Origin: Flavobacterium hiemivividum
GTDB taxonomy: Bacteria; Bacteroidota; Bacteroidia; Flavobacteriales; Flavobacteriaceae
DNA: 64,000 nt
Direction of reading: 5' to 3'
NCBI RefSeq assembly: GCF_004349145.1
Contig: NZ_SMFO01000001.1
Coordinates: forward strand, 682,001-746,000
Part shown: positions 9,214-18,752 of the stretch, piece by piece
Position numbering within the stretch: position 1 is the first letter of the stretch
How the letters are laid out: each line of letters starts with the position of its first letter
The notes under the pieces: model-generated
The model's database searches: none
What the model was told of the DNA's origin: nothing
The model's input: the letters and a program-made list of their open reading frames with translations, nothing else
Translations under genes and position numbers: made by a program

Positions 9214-9837
9214 TTAGGTCACTATTCCTTCTCTATCTTCTTCAGTATGGAATGCTTTTTTGTTGAAGAAAATCAATATCCCAACACCAGTTGAAATCGC
9301 CATATCGGCAACATTAAAGATAGCATTGAAAAAAGTAAAATCTTTTCCGCCCCAAATTGGTAGCCAACTTGGTAAAATTCCATGCCAAAAAGGAAAATAA
9401 AACATATCCACTACTTTACCGTGAAAATAAGTACCATAAGGCTGCTCTGAAAATAAAGTCGCTAATTGAGATTGACTATCATCGAAAATTACACCGTAAA
9501 AAACAGAGTCTATGATGTTCCCAAAAGCTCCTGCAAGTATTAATGCAACAGCGACAATCAAGTAATTTGAACTGTGTTTTCTTTCTACCGAATCCCACAG
9601 CCAATACCCGATTCCGCAAACCGCTACTAATCTAAATAGAGTAAGGAACAATTTACCATATTCTCCAGGAATTTCAGTACCCCATGCCATTCCTTCATTC
9701 TCAATGAATAGAATTTTAAACCAATTAAAGACTTCTACTTCTTCTCCTAAAACAAAATTAGTTTTAATATATATTTTCGAAACTTGATCAACGATTAATA
9801 TAATGAAGATAAGTAAATACGCTTTTCGTAATGACAT
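9214..9837 (-). CDS. lspA: Lipoprotein signal peptidase (signal peptidase II)
   Basis: 207 residues, inner-membrane aspartic peptidase that cleaves prolipoprotein signal peptides before the lipid-modified Cys. Four transmembrane segments are visible. The two catalytic Asp residues sit in GKVVDMFYFPFW and FNVADMAIS, and the conserved N/D motifs NEGMAWG and AGAFGNIID are present. It is about 40 residues longer than E. coli LspA because of a periplasmic insertion (FDDSQSQLATLFSEQPYG), a common feature in Bacteroidetes. The many lipoproteins in this window are its substrates. It lies 122 bp downstream of the DksA-like gene on the same strand. A CAAAAATA (minus TATTTTTG) box at 9858-9865 may serve as its own -7 element. 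Confidence 0.95.
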   Translation of the reverse strand: MSLRKAYLLIFIILIVDQVSKIYIKTNFVLGEEVEVFNWFKILFIENEGMAWGTEIPGEYGKLFLTLFRLVAVCGIGYWLWDSVERKHSSNYLIVAVALILAGAFGNIIDSVFYGVIFDDSQSQLATLFSEQPYGTYFHGKVVDMFYFPFWHGILPSWLPIWGGKDFTFFNAIFNVADMAISTGVGILIFFNKKAFHTEEDREGIVT

Positions 9838-9959
9838 TTTTTAAATTTTAAGTGGAGCAAAAATAGGTAAATTCTAAAAAAAAAGTAAATTCCAAATCCC
9901 AATAATTGTATAAATTATTATTAGAATTTGGAATTTTTAGTAGTGAAATTTTAAATTTC

Positions 9960-10340
9960 TTATCGTTGCAAATTTTTAGCTTCTATGCTCATTGTTGCAT
10001 GCGGAACAATTTTAAGTCGCTCTTTACTAATTAGTTTTGCTGTAACTCTACAAACACCGTATGTTTTATTCTCTACACGGAATAATGCATTTTTTAAATC
10101 ACGAATAAACTTCTCCTGACGGATTGCTAATTGCGAGTTTGCTTCTTTAGACATAGATTCGCTACCTTCCTCAAATGCTTTGAATGTAGGCGAAGTATCG
10201 TCAGTTCCATTATTCAAATCATTCATGTAAGCACTCTTAATCAAGTCTAAATCTGCTTGCGCTTTCTGTATCTTATTCAGAATTATCTCTTTGAACTCTG
10301 CCAAATCAGCGTCAGAGTATCTTGTTGGTGCCTCTACCAT
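9960..10340 (-). CDS. DksA/TraR-family RNA polymerase-binding protein with degenerate zinc finger
   Basis: 126 residues: an N-terminal coiled-coil (about residues 10-85, LAEFKEIILNKIQKAQADL) and a C-terminal domain NKTYGVCRVTAKLISKERLKIVPHAT equivalent to the DksA zinc finger. Only one Cys is left where DksA has four: CRVT replaces CxxC, and PHAT replaces the second pair. DksA proteins enter the RNA polymerase secondary channel and, with ppGpp, adjust rRNA and amino-acid promoters. The degenerate finger is a known pattern in flavobacterial homologues, so the gene is likely functional. It follows ileS by 3 bp, implying one transcript with ileS and perhaps lspA. Confidence 0.88.
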   Translation of the reverse strand: MVEAPTRYSDADLAEFKEIILNKIQKAQADLDLIKSAYMNDLNNGTDDTSPTFKAFEEGSESMSKEANSQLAIRQEKFIRDLKNALFRVENKTYGVCRVTAKLISKERLKIVPHATMSIEAKNLQR

Positions 10341-10343
10341 AAT

Positions 10344-13300
10344 CTATTTATTTGTAATTATTATTTTAGTTTTTATCTCGTCAAATTCAATTTCAACTCC
10401 TTCACTCATGTTTTCCTCAAAAACTAATTCTTCTGTTAGTGTTTCTGATTTTATATATTCGACATTTGGCATTACTGCTTCTTCCAGAGTATCATTTTTT
10501 TGCAAATGTACTTTTATTTTATCTGTAACTTCAAATCCAGAATCCTTTCTAATATTTTGAATTCTGTTTACTAATTCCCTTGCAATTCCTTCTTTTTTTA
10601 ATTCCGGAGAAATAACAATATCAAGCGCTACCGTTATTCCGTTTGAATTAGCAACCAACAATCCTTCAATATCTTGGGACGAAATCTCCACATCTTCTAT
10701 TGTTAAAGTTATGCTTTTTCCTGCAATTTCCACGTCTAATGTGCCATTGCTTTCCAATTGATTGATTTTTTCAGCCGAAAAACCTTGTATCTCTTTAGCT
10801 ATCAGTCCCATATCTTTTCCAAAGCGAGGACCTAAAGCCTTGAAATTTGGCTTAATTTGCTTCACTAAAACCCCAGACGCATCATCTAAAAATAGGATTT
10901 CTTTAACATTTACCTCTGCTTTTATAAGGTCAGAAACCGCCTCAATTTCAAGCCTTTGTTTATCGTCAAGTACTGGTATCATTACCTTTTGCAACGGTTG
11001 ACGCACCTTAATCATTTCCTTTTTACGGAGTGATAAAACTAATGAGGAGATCGTTTGAGCCTTCTGCATTTTACTCTCTAACATTTTATTAACAAAGTTT
11101 TCAACGTGTTTTGGAAACTCTGCCAAATGTACACTATCAAATTGCTCTGATTGTGTTGCCATCGTTAAGTCTCTGTAAAGCTTGTCCATAAAGAACGGCG
11201 CGATAGGCGCTCCCAGCTTACTAATAGTCAATAGACAAGTATATAACGTTTGATAAGCGGCAATTTTATCCTGTGCATACTCTCCTTTCCAGAAGCGTCT
11301 TCTACACAAACGAACATACCAGTTGCTCAAATTTTCTTGAACGAAATCAGATATGGCGCGAGCAGCTTTTGTAGGCTCATAATCAGCATAAAAACCATCT
11401 ACCTCTTTTATCAATGTGTTCAATTCTGAAATAATCCATTGATCGATTTCAGGTCTTTTATCTAATGGAATTTCAGCTTCCTCATATTTAAATCCATCGA
11501 TGTTTGCATACAAACTAAAGAATGAATACGTGTTGTATAACGTTCCAAAGAATTTTCTACGAACCTCAGCGATTCCTTCAAGATCAAATTTTAAGTTGTC
11601 CCAAGGATTTGCATTCGAAATCATGTACCAACGAGTAGCATCTGGACCATATTCAGCTAATGTTTCAAAAGGATCTGCTGCATTTCCTAGACGTTTGGAC
11701 ATTTTTTGTCCGTTTTTGTCCAGAACCAGTCCATTCGAAACTACATTTTTATAGGCCACTTTATCAAAAACCAAAGTCGCAATTGCATGCAATGTGTAAA
11801 ACCAACCACGGGTTTGATCTACTCCCTCCGCAATAAAATTGGCAGGAAAATCTTTATTGTCGTCAATTTTATCTTTGTTTTCGAAAGGATAATGCCATTG
11901 TGCATAAGGCATTGCTCCACTGTCAAACCAAACGTCAATTAAGTCAGCCTCACGCTTCATAGGTTTCCCAGAAGCAGAAACTAAGGTGATTTCATCAACC
12001 ACATTTTTATGTAAATCAATTAAATCATAATTTGATTCATCCATATTTCCAATTTCAAATCCTTTAAAAGGGTTTTCATTTTGGAAACCAGCCTGAATTG
12101 ATTTTTCTATTTCATTGTATAATTCTCCAATAGAACCTATAAGAATTTCTTCCTGTTTGTCCTCTGTTCTCCAGATTGGCAATGGGATTCCCCAAAACCT
12201 AGAACGCGACAAATTCCAGTCATTGGCATTTTTTATCCAGTTTCCAAAACGTCCTTCTCCTGTCGATTTTGGCTTCCAGTTGATGGTTTCGTTTAAGTCA
12301 AACATTCTGTCTCTTACCTCAGTAATTTTTATAAACCAAGAGTCAAGCGGATAGTATAAAATGGGCTTATCCGTTCTCCAGCAATGAGGATAACTGTGGA
12401 CATATTTCTCTACTTTAAATGCTTTATTTTCTTCTTTTAGAAGAATAGCAAGCTCGACGTCAATAGAGCGTTCTGGCGCATCACCATCGTCATAATATTC
12501 GTTTTTCACATATTTTCCGGCAAATTTACCCATATGCGAAGTGAATTTCCCTTGTAAATCTACTAATGGAACTGGAGTTCCACTTGCATCTAAAACCAAT
12601 AATGGCGGAACTTCAGGTGTCGCTTCTTTCGCTACTTTTGCATCATCAGCACCGAAAGTAGGTGCTGTATGTACAATTCCTGTTCCGTCTTCGATTGTTA
12701 CAAAATCCCCTGAAATTACTCTAAAAGCATTTTCTGGGTTTTGATAAGGCAATGCAAATGGTAATAATTGTTCGTAACGAATTCCAACCAAATCTGCTCC
12801 TTTACATTCTGCAAGAATCTGGTATGGTATTTTTTTATCTCCTTCTTTGAAATTTTCAAAATCAGTAAAGTCTTTACTTTCATAAAAACCTTTCCCAAAT
12901 TGTTTTCCAACTAAATTCTTAGCCAAAATAACATTCGTTAATGAAAATGTATATTGATTGAAGGTTTTCACTAAAACATAATCGATTTTTGGACCTACAG
13001 TCAGAGCTGTATTTGATGGCAAGGTCCAAGGTGTTGTCGTCCAAGCCAAGAAATAAACCTCATCAAGGTCTAAAACTGATAACTTATAATGTTGTAAATT
13101 TTTTGAACTGATGTAATCATAAAACTTCGAAAGCAATAGTTCTCTTGACGATTCCAAAACTTTGAATTGCGCAACAACCGTTGTGTCGGTTACATCTCTA
13201 TAACTTCCGGGCTGATTCACTTCATGAGAACTCAATCCTGTACCTGCTTTTGGAGAATAAGGCTGAATGGTGTAGCCTTTGTACATCAAATCTTTATTAT

Positions 13301-13805
13301 AGATTTGTTTAAGCAGCCACCAAACCGTTTCCATATATTTAGACTTATAAGTCACATATGGATCTTCCATATCTACCCAATAGCCCATTTTTTCGGTTAA
13401 ATCATTCCATACATCAGTATAACGCATTACGGTTTTTTTACACGCCTCGTTATATTCTTCGATGGAAATTTTTGTTCCTATGTCTTCTTTAGTAATTTCC
13501 AGTTCTTTCTCCGTACCTAATTCTACAGGTAATCCATGAGTATCCCAGCCGGCTTTACGCTTAACTTGGAAACCTTTTTGAGTTTTATATCTGCAGAAAA
13601 TATCTTTAATCGCACGTGCCATTACATGGTGAATTCCAGGCAAACCATTTGCTGAAGGCGGCCCTTCAAAAAATACGAATGGTTCATTCCCCTCACGGGT
13701 TGTTACACTCTTCTCAAATATGTTTTCTTTCTTCCAGAAATCAAGTACTTCTGACGCTACAGTTGGCAAGTCAAGTCCTTTGTATTCAGTAAATTTTGTG
13801 CTCAT
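10344..13805 (-). CDS. ileS: Isoleucyl-tRNA synthetase
   Basis: 1153 residues from ATG 13805 (MSTKFTEYKGLDLPT). Class I synthetase charging tRNA-Ile. The HIGH-type motif is PPSANGLPGIHH near residue 50 and the KMSKS loop is NGQKMSKRLGN. The long connecting editing domain holds the WTTTPWTLPSNTAL motif. I reject a 35-residue upstream extension to 13910: it is hydrophobic, outside family alignments, and overlaps the likely promoter at 13831-13859. An AAGGA ribosome-binding site lies just before 13805. It is the first gene of a probable ileS-dksA-lspA operon. Confidence 0.97.
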   Translation of the reverse strand: MSTKFTEYKGLDLPTVASEVLDFWKKENIFEKSVTTREGNEPFVFFEGPPSANGLPGIHHVMARAIKDIFCRYKTQKGFQVKRKAGWDTHGLPVELGTEKELEITKEDIGTKISIEEYNEACKKTVMRYTDVWNDLTEKMGYWVDMEDPYVTYKSKYMETVWWLLKQIYNKDLMYKGYTIQPYSPKAGTGLSSHEVNQPGSYRDVTDTTVVAQFKVLESSRELLLSKFYDYISSKNLQHYKLSVLDLDEVYFLAWTTTPWTLPSNTALTVGPKIDYVLVKTFNQYTFSLTNVILAKNLVGKQFGKGFYESKDFTDFENFKEGDKKIPYQILAECKGADLVGIRYEQLLPFALPYQNPENAFRVISGDFVTIEDGTGIVHTAPTFGADDAKVAKEATPEVPPLLVLDASGTPVPLVDLQGKFTSHMGKFAGKYVKNEYYDDGDAPERSIDVELAILLKEENKAFKVEKYVHSYPHCWRTDKPILYYPLDSWFIKITEVRDRMFDLNETINWKPKSTGEGRFGNWIKNANDWNLSRSRFWGIPLPIWRTEDKQEEILIGSIGELYNEIEKSIQAGFQNENPFKGFEIGNMDESNYDLIDLHKNVVDEITLVSASGKPMKREADLIDVWFDSGAMPYAQWHYPFENKDKIDDNKDFPANFIAEGVDQTRGWFYTLHAIATLVFDKVAYKNVVSNGLVLDKNGQKMSKRLGNAADPFETLAEYGPDATRWYMISNANPWDNLKFDLEGIAEVRRKFFGTLYNTYSFFSLYANIDGFKYEEAEIPLDKRPEIDQWIISELNTLIKEVDGFYADYEPTKAARAISDFVQENLSNWYVRLCRRRFWKGEYAQDKIAAYQTLYTCLLTISKLGAPIAPFFMDKLYRDLTMATQSEQFDSVHLAEFPKHVENFVNKMLESKMQKAQTISSLVLSLRKKEMIKVRQPLQKVMIPVLDDKQRLEIEAVSDLIKAEVNVKEILFLDDASGVLVKQIKPNFKALGPRFGKDMGLIAKEIQGFSAEKINQLESNGTLDVEIAGKSITLTIEDVEISSQDIEGLLVANSNGITVALDIVISPELKKEGIARELVNRIQNIRKDSGFEVTDKIKVHLQKNDTLEEAVMPNVEYIKSETLTEELVFEENMSEGVEIEFDEIKTKIIITNK

Positions 13806-13830
13806 TTTATCCTTTTCTTTAATCGAGGTG

Positions 13831-13859
13831 CGAAAGTAAGGAATTTTGAATAAAACAAA
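13831..13859 (-). promoter_or_regulatory. Candidate Bacteroidetes-type promoter of ileS
   Basis: On the minus strand a TTTG box (13859-13856) is followed after 17 nt by TACTTTCG (13838-13831), one mismatch from TAnnTTTG. Transcription would start about 20 nt before ATG 13805, which supports that start over the longer frame. Confidence 0.5.
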
Positions 13860-13937
13860 GAAAAGTAAAGCATAAATAGCGGTAGGTAGTAGTACAATTC
13901 GGTAAACCAATCAGAAATTGATTCAATTTGTAGGTTT

Positions 13938-14651
13938 TTATGAAAAAACCTCCTTTAAAACGTCTAATGATTTTGGTTTTTTAAAACCATCAAGATGCAG
14001 GGTATAATAATCAATCAGAATTTTCAGGACAAGCTGTCTTTCAATAACGTGGAAGATTTTCTGGTCGTTATCAAATCGTAAGGCAATGAGTTTTTTCAAC
14101 AAATTGGTTTCATGTTCTGTTAGCGAACTAATGGCGTGAAAAGGCGAAAAAACACCTTCGTTCATTTCGAAAAAAGACATGTCCATGTCAGAAATATCAG
14201 GATAAAAACCTAAGTATTTTGTAGCTTCCAGCATTAAAATCAAATGAAAATTGGCGATTTCATCGTGATTATCTAACCATAATAGAGCCGCTTCTAGAAA
14301 GTCAAAAAGAGCTTCATTCTTTTCCTCTTCATGGATCGAATGATGCAAAACTTCTGAAACAAACATCACAATCGTACTCTTATAAATATCAGAATGTATC
14401 GTCTGGAAAGGCGTGCTTAGTTTAATTTCTTTAAAGTTCTCGAGCGTTCCCTTGTTCTTGTGTACCGCTTCTATTTCGAGAATAGACAAAGGCTGGAAAT
14501 AAGCAATTTTCTGATTTGATTTTCGACCAGAAAAAGCATCGCGAACGAAATAAGACTTTAATCCATGAGATTGAGTAAAGCATTTTACAATCAAGCTTTT
14601 TTCCTGAAATTTTATCGATGAAAGAACTATCGCTTTAGTTTTGACTTGCAT
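13938..14651 (-). CDS. recO: DNA repair protein RecO
   Basis: 237 residues. RecO anneals SSB-coated single strands and loads RecA with RecR in gap repair. The N-terminal OB-fold starts with the typical MQVKTKAIVLSSIKFQEKSLIVKCFT and contains GLKSYFVRD; the C-terminal helical domain follows. As in many Bacteroidetes, the C-terminal zinc-finger cysteines are absent. It is 62 bp downstream of porZ? No: it is transcribed on the same strand and lies downstream of the porZ gene, whose stop is at 14714, so the two may be co-transcribed. Confidence 0.93.
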   Translation of the reverse strand: MQVKTKAIVLSSIKFQEKSLIVKCFTQSHGLKSYFVRDAFSGRKSNQKIAYFQPLSILEIEAVHKNKGTLENFKEIKLSTPFQTIHSDIYKSTIVMFVSEVLHHSIHEEEKNEALFDFLEAALLWLDNHDEIANFHLILMLEATKYLGFYPDISDMDMSFFEMNEGVFSPFHAISSLTEHETNLLKKLIALRFDNDQKIFHVIERQLVLKILIDYYTLHLDGFKKPKSLDVLKEVFS

Positions 14652-14713
14652 TTCTTTTGTTTAAAGTTTAAAGTTTAAGTTTCTAATAAATTATAAACTC
14701 ACGACCACAAACA

Positions 14714-17002
14714 TTATCTTATTATCATTACTTTTTTAACTTTGGTTTCCACTCCGTCTTGCGCCGATATGAAAATCATATACACTCCCGAAGCCACCTT
14801 GTATTTCCCAAAAGCGGTCGTATCCCATTCAGTTGTGCCGCCTTCTGAAATAGCTTCAAAAACTAAATTACCCGCAATATCAGTAATTTTCACATTTGCC
14901 TTATTGATCAAACCAGCGATTTTAACCGTTCCTTCATAGTCTGGTCGTACTGGATTTGGATAAACATAAGCATCCGTCAAATCCTCGTTGGCTTGTGTTG
15001 CTGTCCCTTTAAACGAAACGAGCCCTTTAGCAGTTGCAATAAAAACTTCGCCTGTAACGCTATTTATATCAATGTCGTTTATAATATTGCTGGGCAGTGG
15101 AGAATTGTTTATCGTAAAATGGTATTTAGTTTCCTGACCGTTTGGAGAAACCATAAACAAACCAGAATCTGCGGTTCCTATCCATTTATTATTGGCACCA
15201 TCAACTGCAATATCTGTGATAAATTGCTCATAAAGCAATTCTTGCGCGAGATTATCATCGACTATAATTATAGGACTTGCCGTTAGCTGATTGTCTGTTT
15301 GAAAACTCCCCACATTAGACAATACGCGCAAGCCTTTTATAGTTCCTATCCATAGTTGATTTCGATTATCAACAGCTACGGCCCTAACATCTGAAGCTGG
15401 CAAATTTCCTTTTTCAGTGCCCATTGTGATCTTTTTGAAGGCATTATTACTTTCGTTAAAACCCACAACACCGTCTCTATTTGTCGCCATCCATTTTGTG
15501 CCTTTATTATCAATGACCATTCTACCAAAACTATTATCTTCACTTGCATCTAAAATATTTTCCGTCGAAAAACTCTGCCATTGCCCATTTGTTCTCAGTA
15601 CTTTTAATCCGTTTTTTACTCTGCTATTCGTCACCCATAAATCACCAGATTTATCAAATGCTGCTCCATTTATTCGAACATCGACATAATTTGTCCCTGC
15701 AAATTTTAACGATTCTAGACCGCTATTGGCTTGATTGTATAAAAATGTGGGAATGTCTGCTTCGATTTTCAATAATCCCGAAAAGAAAGAACTCGCATAA
15801 ACCTCATCCTCTTTATTAGGATTTACCGTTATTCTACAGATTGATTTAGCATCTAAAACTGATTTATAAGGAATATTTAACCAGCCCGACTGACTGAATT
15901 TACTAATGCCATAACTATCTAAGTCATACGGATTATAAGAAACGTCATAGTCTCCATAAACTGCCCACAAGGAACTTGAAGTAGTTTGAAAAGCAAAAAT
16001 ATTATTTCTGGACGGGCCCATTGGCGTACTATTTTCAAAAGTAGACGCTATTGCAATTGTGGATGTCAGCAAACCGTTTTCTTTTGTACCAATGTAAAGC
16101 ACATCGTCAATACTTGCAGCGCAGCTAAAAATGGCGCTGTACTCTGGAATTTGATTGCTGTTTAATTGACGTGCCGGCGCAAATTGTTTATTAAAAACGT
16201 TAATAGTGTTAGCTGTAGTTAGGATCAAATAATTCTCATTAACTCTAATGTCCACTGCAGGCTGAGATAGTGTCACAAACACGATAAATCTATTCGAACT
16301 CGCATTATATCTATTCACATTTCCTGAATCATCAACTGCAATTAGTTCCGTTCCAAAAGCCTCTACACCTGACCAATTTCCAGCTGTAACCAATTCCCAT
16401 TGCTTGTAATCATTTAAGTTTTTACTCGAAATTAGAGCACGACGAACACCGGTATTTGTAGCAGCATAAATATATCCGTTGTAAATTGCAGTTTGTCTAA
16501 CACTTATTTCTGCACCGCCATCCCCAATGAAGTAGGTATCGCCAAAAAGCATTGTTTTTAAATTAAATTGTACAATACCAAAGTCGCAAGAAACATAGAC
16601 AATTCCCTCAAATTCCATAAAATGATTTACTTTCTTTCTATTTGAAGGAAGTTGTTTGTTGATAATATCAACTACGTTCAACATTTTGCTGTCCGACTCA
16701 TTAATCACTATTACAAGGCCGTTTTCATAGCCAACAAGCGTTTTATTAAATGCAGTACTGTGGTAAAGAGAACTAATTGTTTGCCCCGAAAGTCCATCAA
16801 CAGTATTGGTAGTTACGATTTGGTTATCGACTTTATTTTTAGAAAACAAAGCGTTTTCTGAGGCCGCGAAAATTGTGGTTGGAGAGACAGAAATATCCTT
16901 AATCTCGTTATATGAAAAATAGCCTTGCCACAACAAATTGTTTTGGGAAAAACCCATTTGTGTGAGTAGTAAAATAAAAAGGCTGTAAAATAATTTCTTC
17001 AT
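14714..17002 (-). CDS. porZ: PorZ-like type IX secretion beta-propeller protein with C-terminal sorting domain
   Basis: 762 residues. Signal peptide MKKLFYSLFILLLTQMGFS; then two-component-regulator-type seven-bladed propeller repeats (for example DGLSGQTISSLYH, PSNRKKVNHFM, GNLPASDVRAVAVDNRNQLWIGTIKGL, PLPSNIINDIDIN) and a C-terminal T9SS domain (YPNPVRPDYEGTVKIAGL ... ASGVYMIFISAQDGVETKVKKVMIIR). The whole-protein layout and the opening WQGYFSYNEIKDISV match PorZ, a cell-surface part of the type IX attachment complex that helps deliver A-LPS to cargo. A generic propeller T9SS cargo is the alternative. It sits upstream of recO on the same strand. A CAAATATA (minus TATATTTG) -7-like box lies at 17028-17035. 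Confidence 0.8.
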   Translation of the reverse strand: MKKLFYSLFILLLTQMGFSQNNLLWQGYFSYNEIKDISVSPTTIFAASENALFSKNKVDNQIVTTNTVDGLSGQTISSLYHSTAFNKTLVGYENGLVIVINESDSKMLNVVDIINKQLPSNRKKVNHFMEFEGIVYVSCDFGIVQFNLKTMLFGDTYFIGDGGAEISVRQTAIYNGYIYAATNTGVRRALISSKNLNDYKQWELVTAGNWSGVEAFGTELIAVDDSGNVNRYNASSNRFIVFVTLSQPAVDIRVNENYLILTTANTINVFNKQFAPARQLNSNQIPEYSAIFSCAASIDDVLYIGTKENGLLTSTIAIASTFENSTPMGPSRNNIFAFQTTSSSLWAVYGDYDVSYNPYDLDSYGISKFSQSGWLNIPYKSVLDAKSICRITVNPNKEDEVYASSFFSGLLKIEADIPTFLYNQANSGLESLKFAGTNYVDVRINGAAFDKSGDLWVTNSRVKNGLKVLRTNGQWQSFSTENILDASEDNSFGRMVIDNKGTKWMATNRDGVVGFNESNNAFKKITMGTEKGNLPASDVRAVAVDNRNQLWIGTIKGLRVLSNVGSFQTDNQLTASPIIIVDDNLAQELLYEQFITDIAVDGANNKWIGTADSGLFMVSPNGQETKYHFTINNSPLPSNIINDIDINSVTGEVFIATAKGLVSFKGTATQANEDLTDAYVYPNPVRPDYEGTVKIAGLINKANVKITDIAGNLVFEAISEGGTTEWDTTAFGKYKVASGVYMIFISAQDGVETKVKKVMIIR

Positions 17003-17079
17003 TATAAATGGTAGTACTTATTATTCACAAATATAATATAAACGGAAGTATTCGGTTTTTGTTCGAATAAAAAAAAATA

Positions 17080-17117
17080 CCTTCTATCCTATCCCGAAGT
17101 ACCGAGATGACAGAAGG
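17080..17117 (-). terminator. Probable terminator after gdhA
   Basis: On the minus strand CCTTCT (17117-17112) pairs with AGAAGG (17085-17080) around a partly paired interior, followed by an A/T-rich run of nine T residues. It lies 26 bp past the gdhA stop and ahead of porZ. Confidence 0.55.
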
Positions 17118-17142
17118 CATTTGATTTAATTTATAAAGTGAT

Positions 17143-18486
17143 TTATACCACTCCTTGAGCAAGCATAGCATCAGCTACTTTTACGAAGCCAGCAATATTT
17201 GCTCCTTTCACGTAATCAATATATCCATTTGAATCAGAACCGTATTTCACACATGAAGTATGAATATTAAGCATGATTTCTTTTAATTTATCATCTACTT
17301 TTTCAGAATTCCAACTCAGTCTTAATGAGTTTTGAGACATTTCTAAACCTGAGGTGGCAACACCACCTGCATTTGACGCTTTTCCTGGAGCGAAGAATAT
17401 TTTTGCTTCTTGGAAAACAATAACCGCATCTGGCATTGTTGGCATATTAGCTCCTTCAGCTACACAAATACATCCACCTGCCACTAAAGCTTTAGCTTCC
17501 TCTTCGTTTAATTCATTTTGCGTTGCGCAAGGTAGAGCAATATCACATTTCACTTCCCAAGGACGTTTCCCAGCAACATATTTTGCTTTTGGATATTTTT
17601 CAACATACTCGCTAATTCTTCCTCTTAATTCGTTTTTAAGCTCCATTACAAAAGCTAATTTTTCAGCATCAATTCCTTCAACATCATAAATATACCCTCC
17701 TGAATCAGATAAGGTTACAACTTTGGCTCCTAATTGAGTTGCTTTTTCAGCCGCATATTGTGAAACGTTTCCAGAACCAGAAACAACAACTGTTTTACCT
17801 GCAAAACTATCTCCCTTAGTTTGTAACATACTTTGCGCAAAATAAACAGTTCCGTATCCTGTAGCTTCAGGTCTGATTAATGACCCTCCAAAAGACATTC
17901 CTTTACCAGTTAAAACTCCAGTAAACTCATTTCTCAGTCTTTTATACTGACCAAATAAAAATCCAACTTCTCTTCCTCCAACACCGATATCTCCAGCTGG
18001 CACATCCGTATTTGCTCCAATATGCTTTGACAATTCAGTCATAAAGCTTTGACAAAAACGCATCACTTCATTATCTGACTTTCCTTTTGGATCAAAATTA
18101 GACCCTCCTTTTCCACCACCCATAGGTAATGTAGTTAGGCTGTTTTTAAAAGTTTGCTCGAAAGCCAAAAACTTTAAAATACTCAAATTTACAGAAGGAT
18201 GAAAACGAAGACCACCTTTATACGGTCCTATCGCCGAATTCATTTGTATTCTATATCCTCTATTTACTTGAGTAGCACCTTTATCATCAATCCAAGCTAC
18301 ACGAAAAGTAATGATTCGGTCAGCCTCGACCATTCTTTCCAAAAGCATTTTATTTTGATATTTTTTATTTTCTTCGATAAAAGGGATTACTGTTTCAGCA
18401 ACCTCTAAAACCGCCTGTAAAAACTCTGGTTCGTTTAAGTTGTTTTTAGTAACCTCTTCCATAAAGGCAGTAATACTTTGTGACAT
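17143..18486 (-). CDS. gdhA: NADP-type glutamate dehydrogenase
   Basis: 447 residues, the usual length of the hexameric NADP enzyme that aminates 2-oxoglutarate to glutamate. Family signatures are present in order: GPYKGGLRFHPSVN, LPMGGGKGGSNFDPKG (catalytic Lys region), DVPAGDIGVGGREVGFL, and the Rossmann stretch VVVSGSGNVSQYAAEKA. The conserved NAGGVATSGLEMSQNS is near the C-terminus. It is monocistronic, with a terminator downstream. A CAAATATA (minus TATATTTG) -7-like box sits at 18534-18541, without a clear -33 box. Cofactor assignment is by overall similarity, not tested. Confidence 0.96.
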   Translation of the reverse strand: MSQSITAFMEEVTKNNLNEPEFLQAVLEVAETVIPFIEENKKYQNKMLLERMVEADRIITFRVAWIDDKGATQVNRGYRIQMNSAIGPYKGGLRFHPSVNLSILKFLAFEQTFKNSLTTLPMGGGKGGSNFDPKGKSDNEVMRFCQSFMTELSKHIGANTDVPAGDIGVGGREVGFLFGQYKRLRNEFTGVLTGKGMSFGGSLIRPEATGYGTVYFAQSMLQTKGDSFAGKTVVVSGSGNVSQYAAEKATQLGAKVVTLSDSGGYIYDVEGIDAEKLAFVMELKNELRGRISEYVEKYPKAKYVAGKRPWEVKCDIALPCATQNELNEEEAKALVAGGCICVAEGANMPTMPDAVIVFQEAKIFFAPGKASNAGGVATSGLEMSQNSLRLSWNSEKVDDKLKEIMLNIHTSCVKYGSDSNGYIDYVKGANIAGFVKVADAMLAQGVV

Positions 18487-18720
18487 GATAGTTTGATTAT
18501 TAACGTTTATGAAAACATTTTAGTTAGTGATTACAAATATACAAGTTATTAAAATATTTCTTAATAACATTCAATGATATCTTGGCAAATTGCCTTTCAC
18601 AAATCATTCTGCAACATACATCAGGATGTTATATTCCGCCTAATATTAGAAAACGATTTGCTTTTCTTTCGAAATTTAGCTTTTAATTATTTATTTTTAA
18701 TGGATGATTGATGTTTTTTA

Positions 18721-18728
18721 TATATTTG
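18721..18728 (+). promoter_or_regulatory. Candidate -7 element TATATTTG
   Basis: A full match to TAnnTTTG lies 24 bp before ATG 18753. A TTG at 18708-18710 is too close for a normal -33 box, so only the -7 element is supported. Confidence 0.35.
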
Positions 18729-18752
18729 TAAGTACATGAAAATTTGACTAAA

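Noticed and set aside
10291..13400. Several 60-90-codon plus-strand frames inside ileS
   Set aside because: They are antisense shadows of a conserved synthetase with no start signals or family resemblance.
13806..13910. N-terminal extension of ileS
   Set aside because: It covers the likely promoter and does not match the family; the ribosome-binding site is at 13805.
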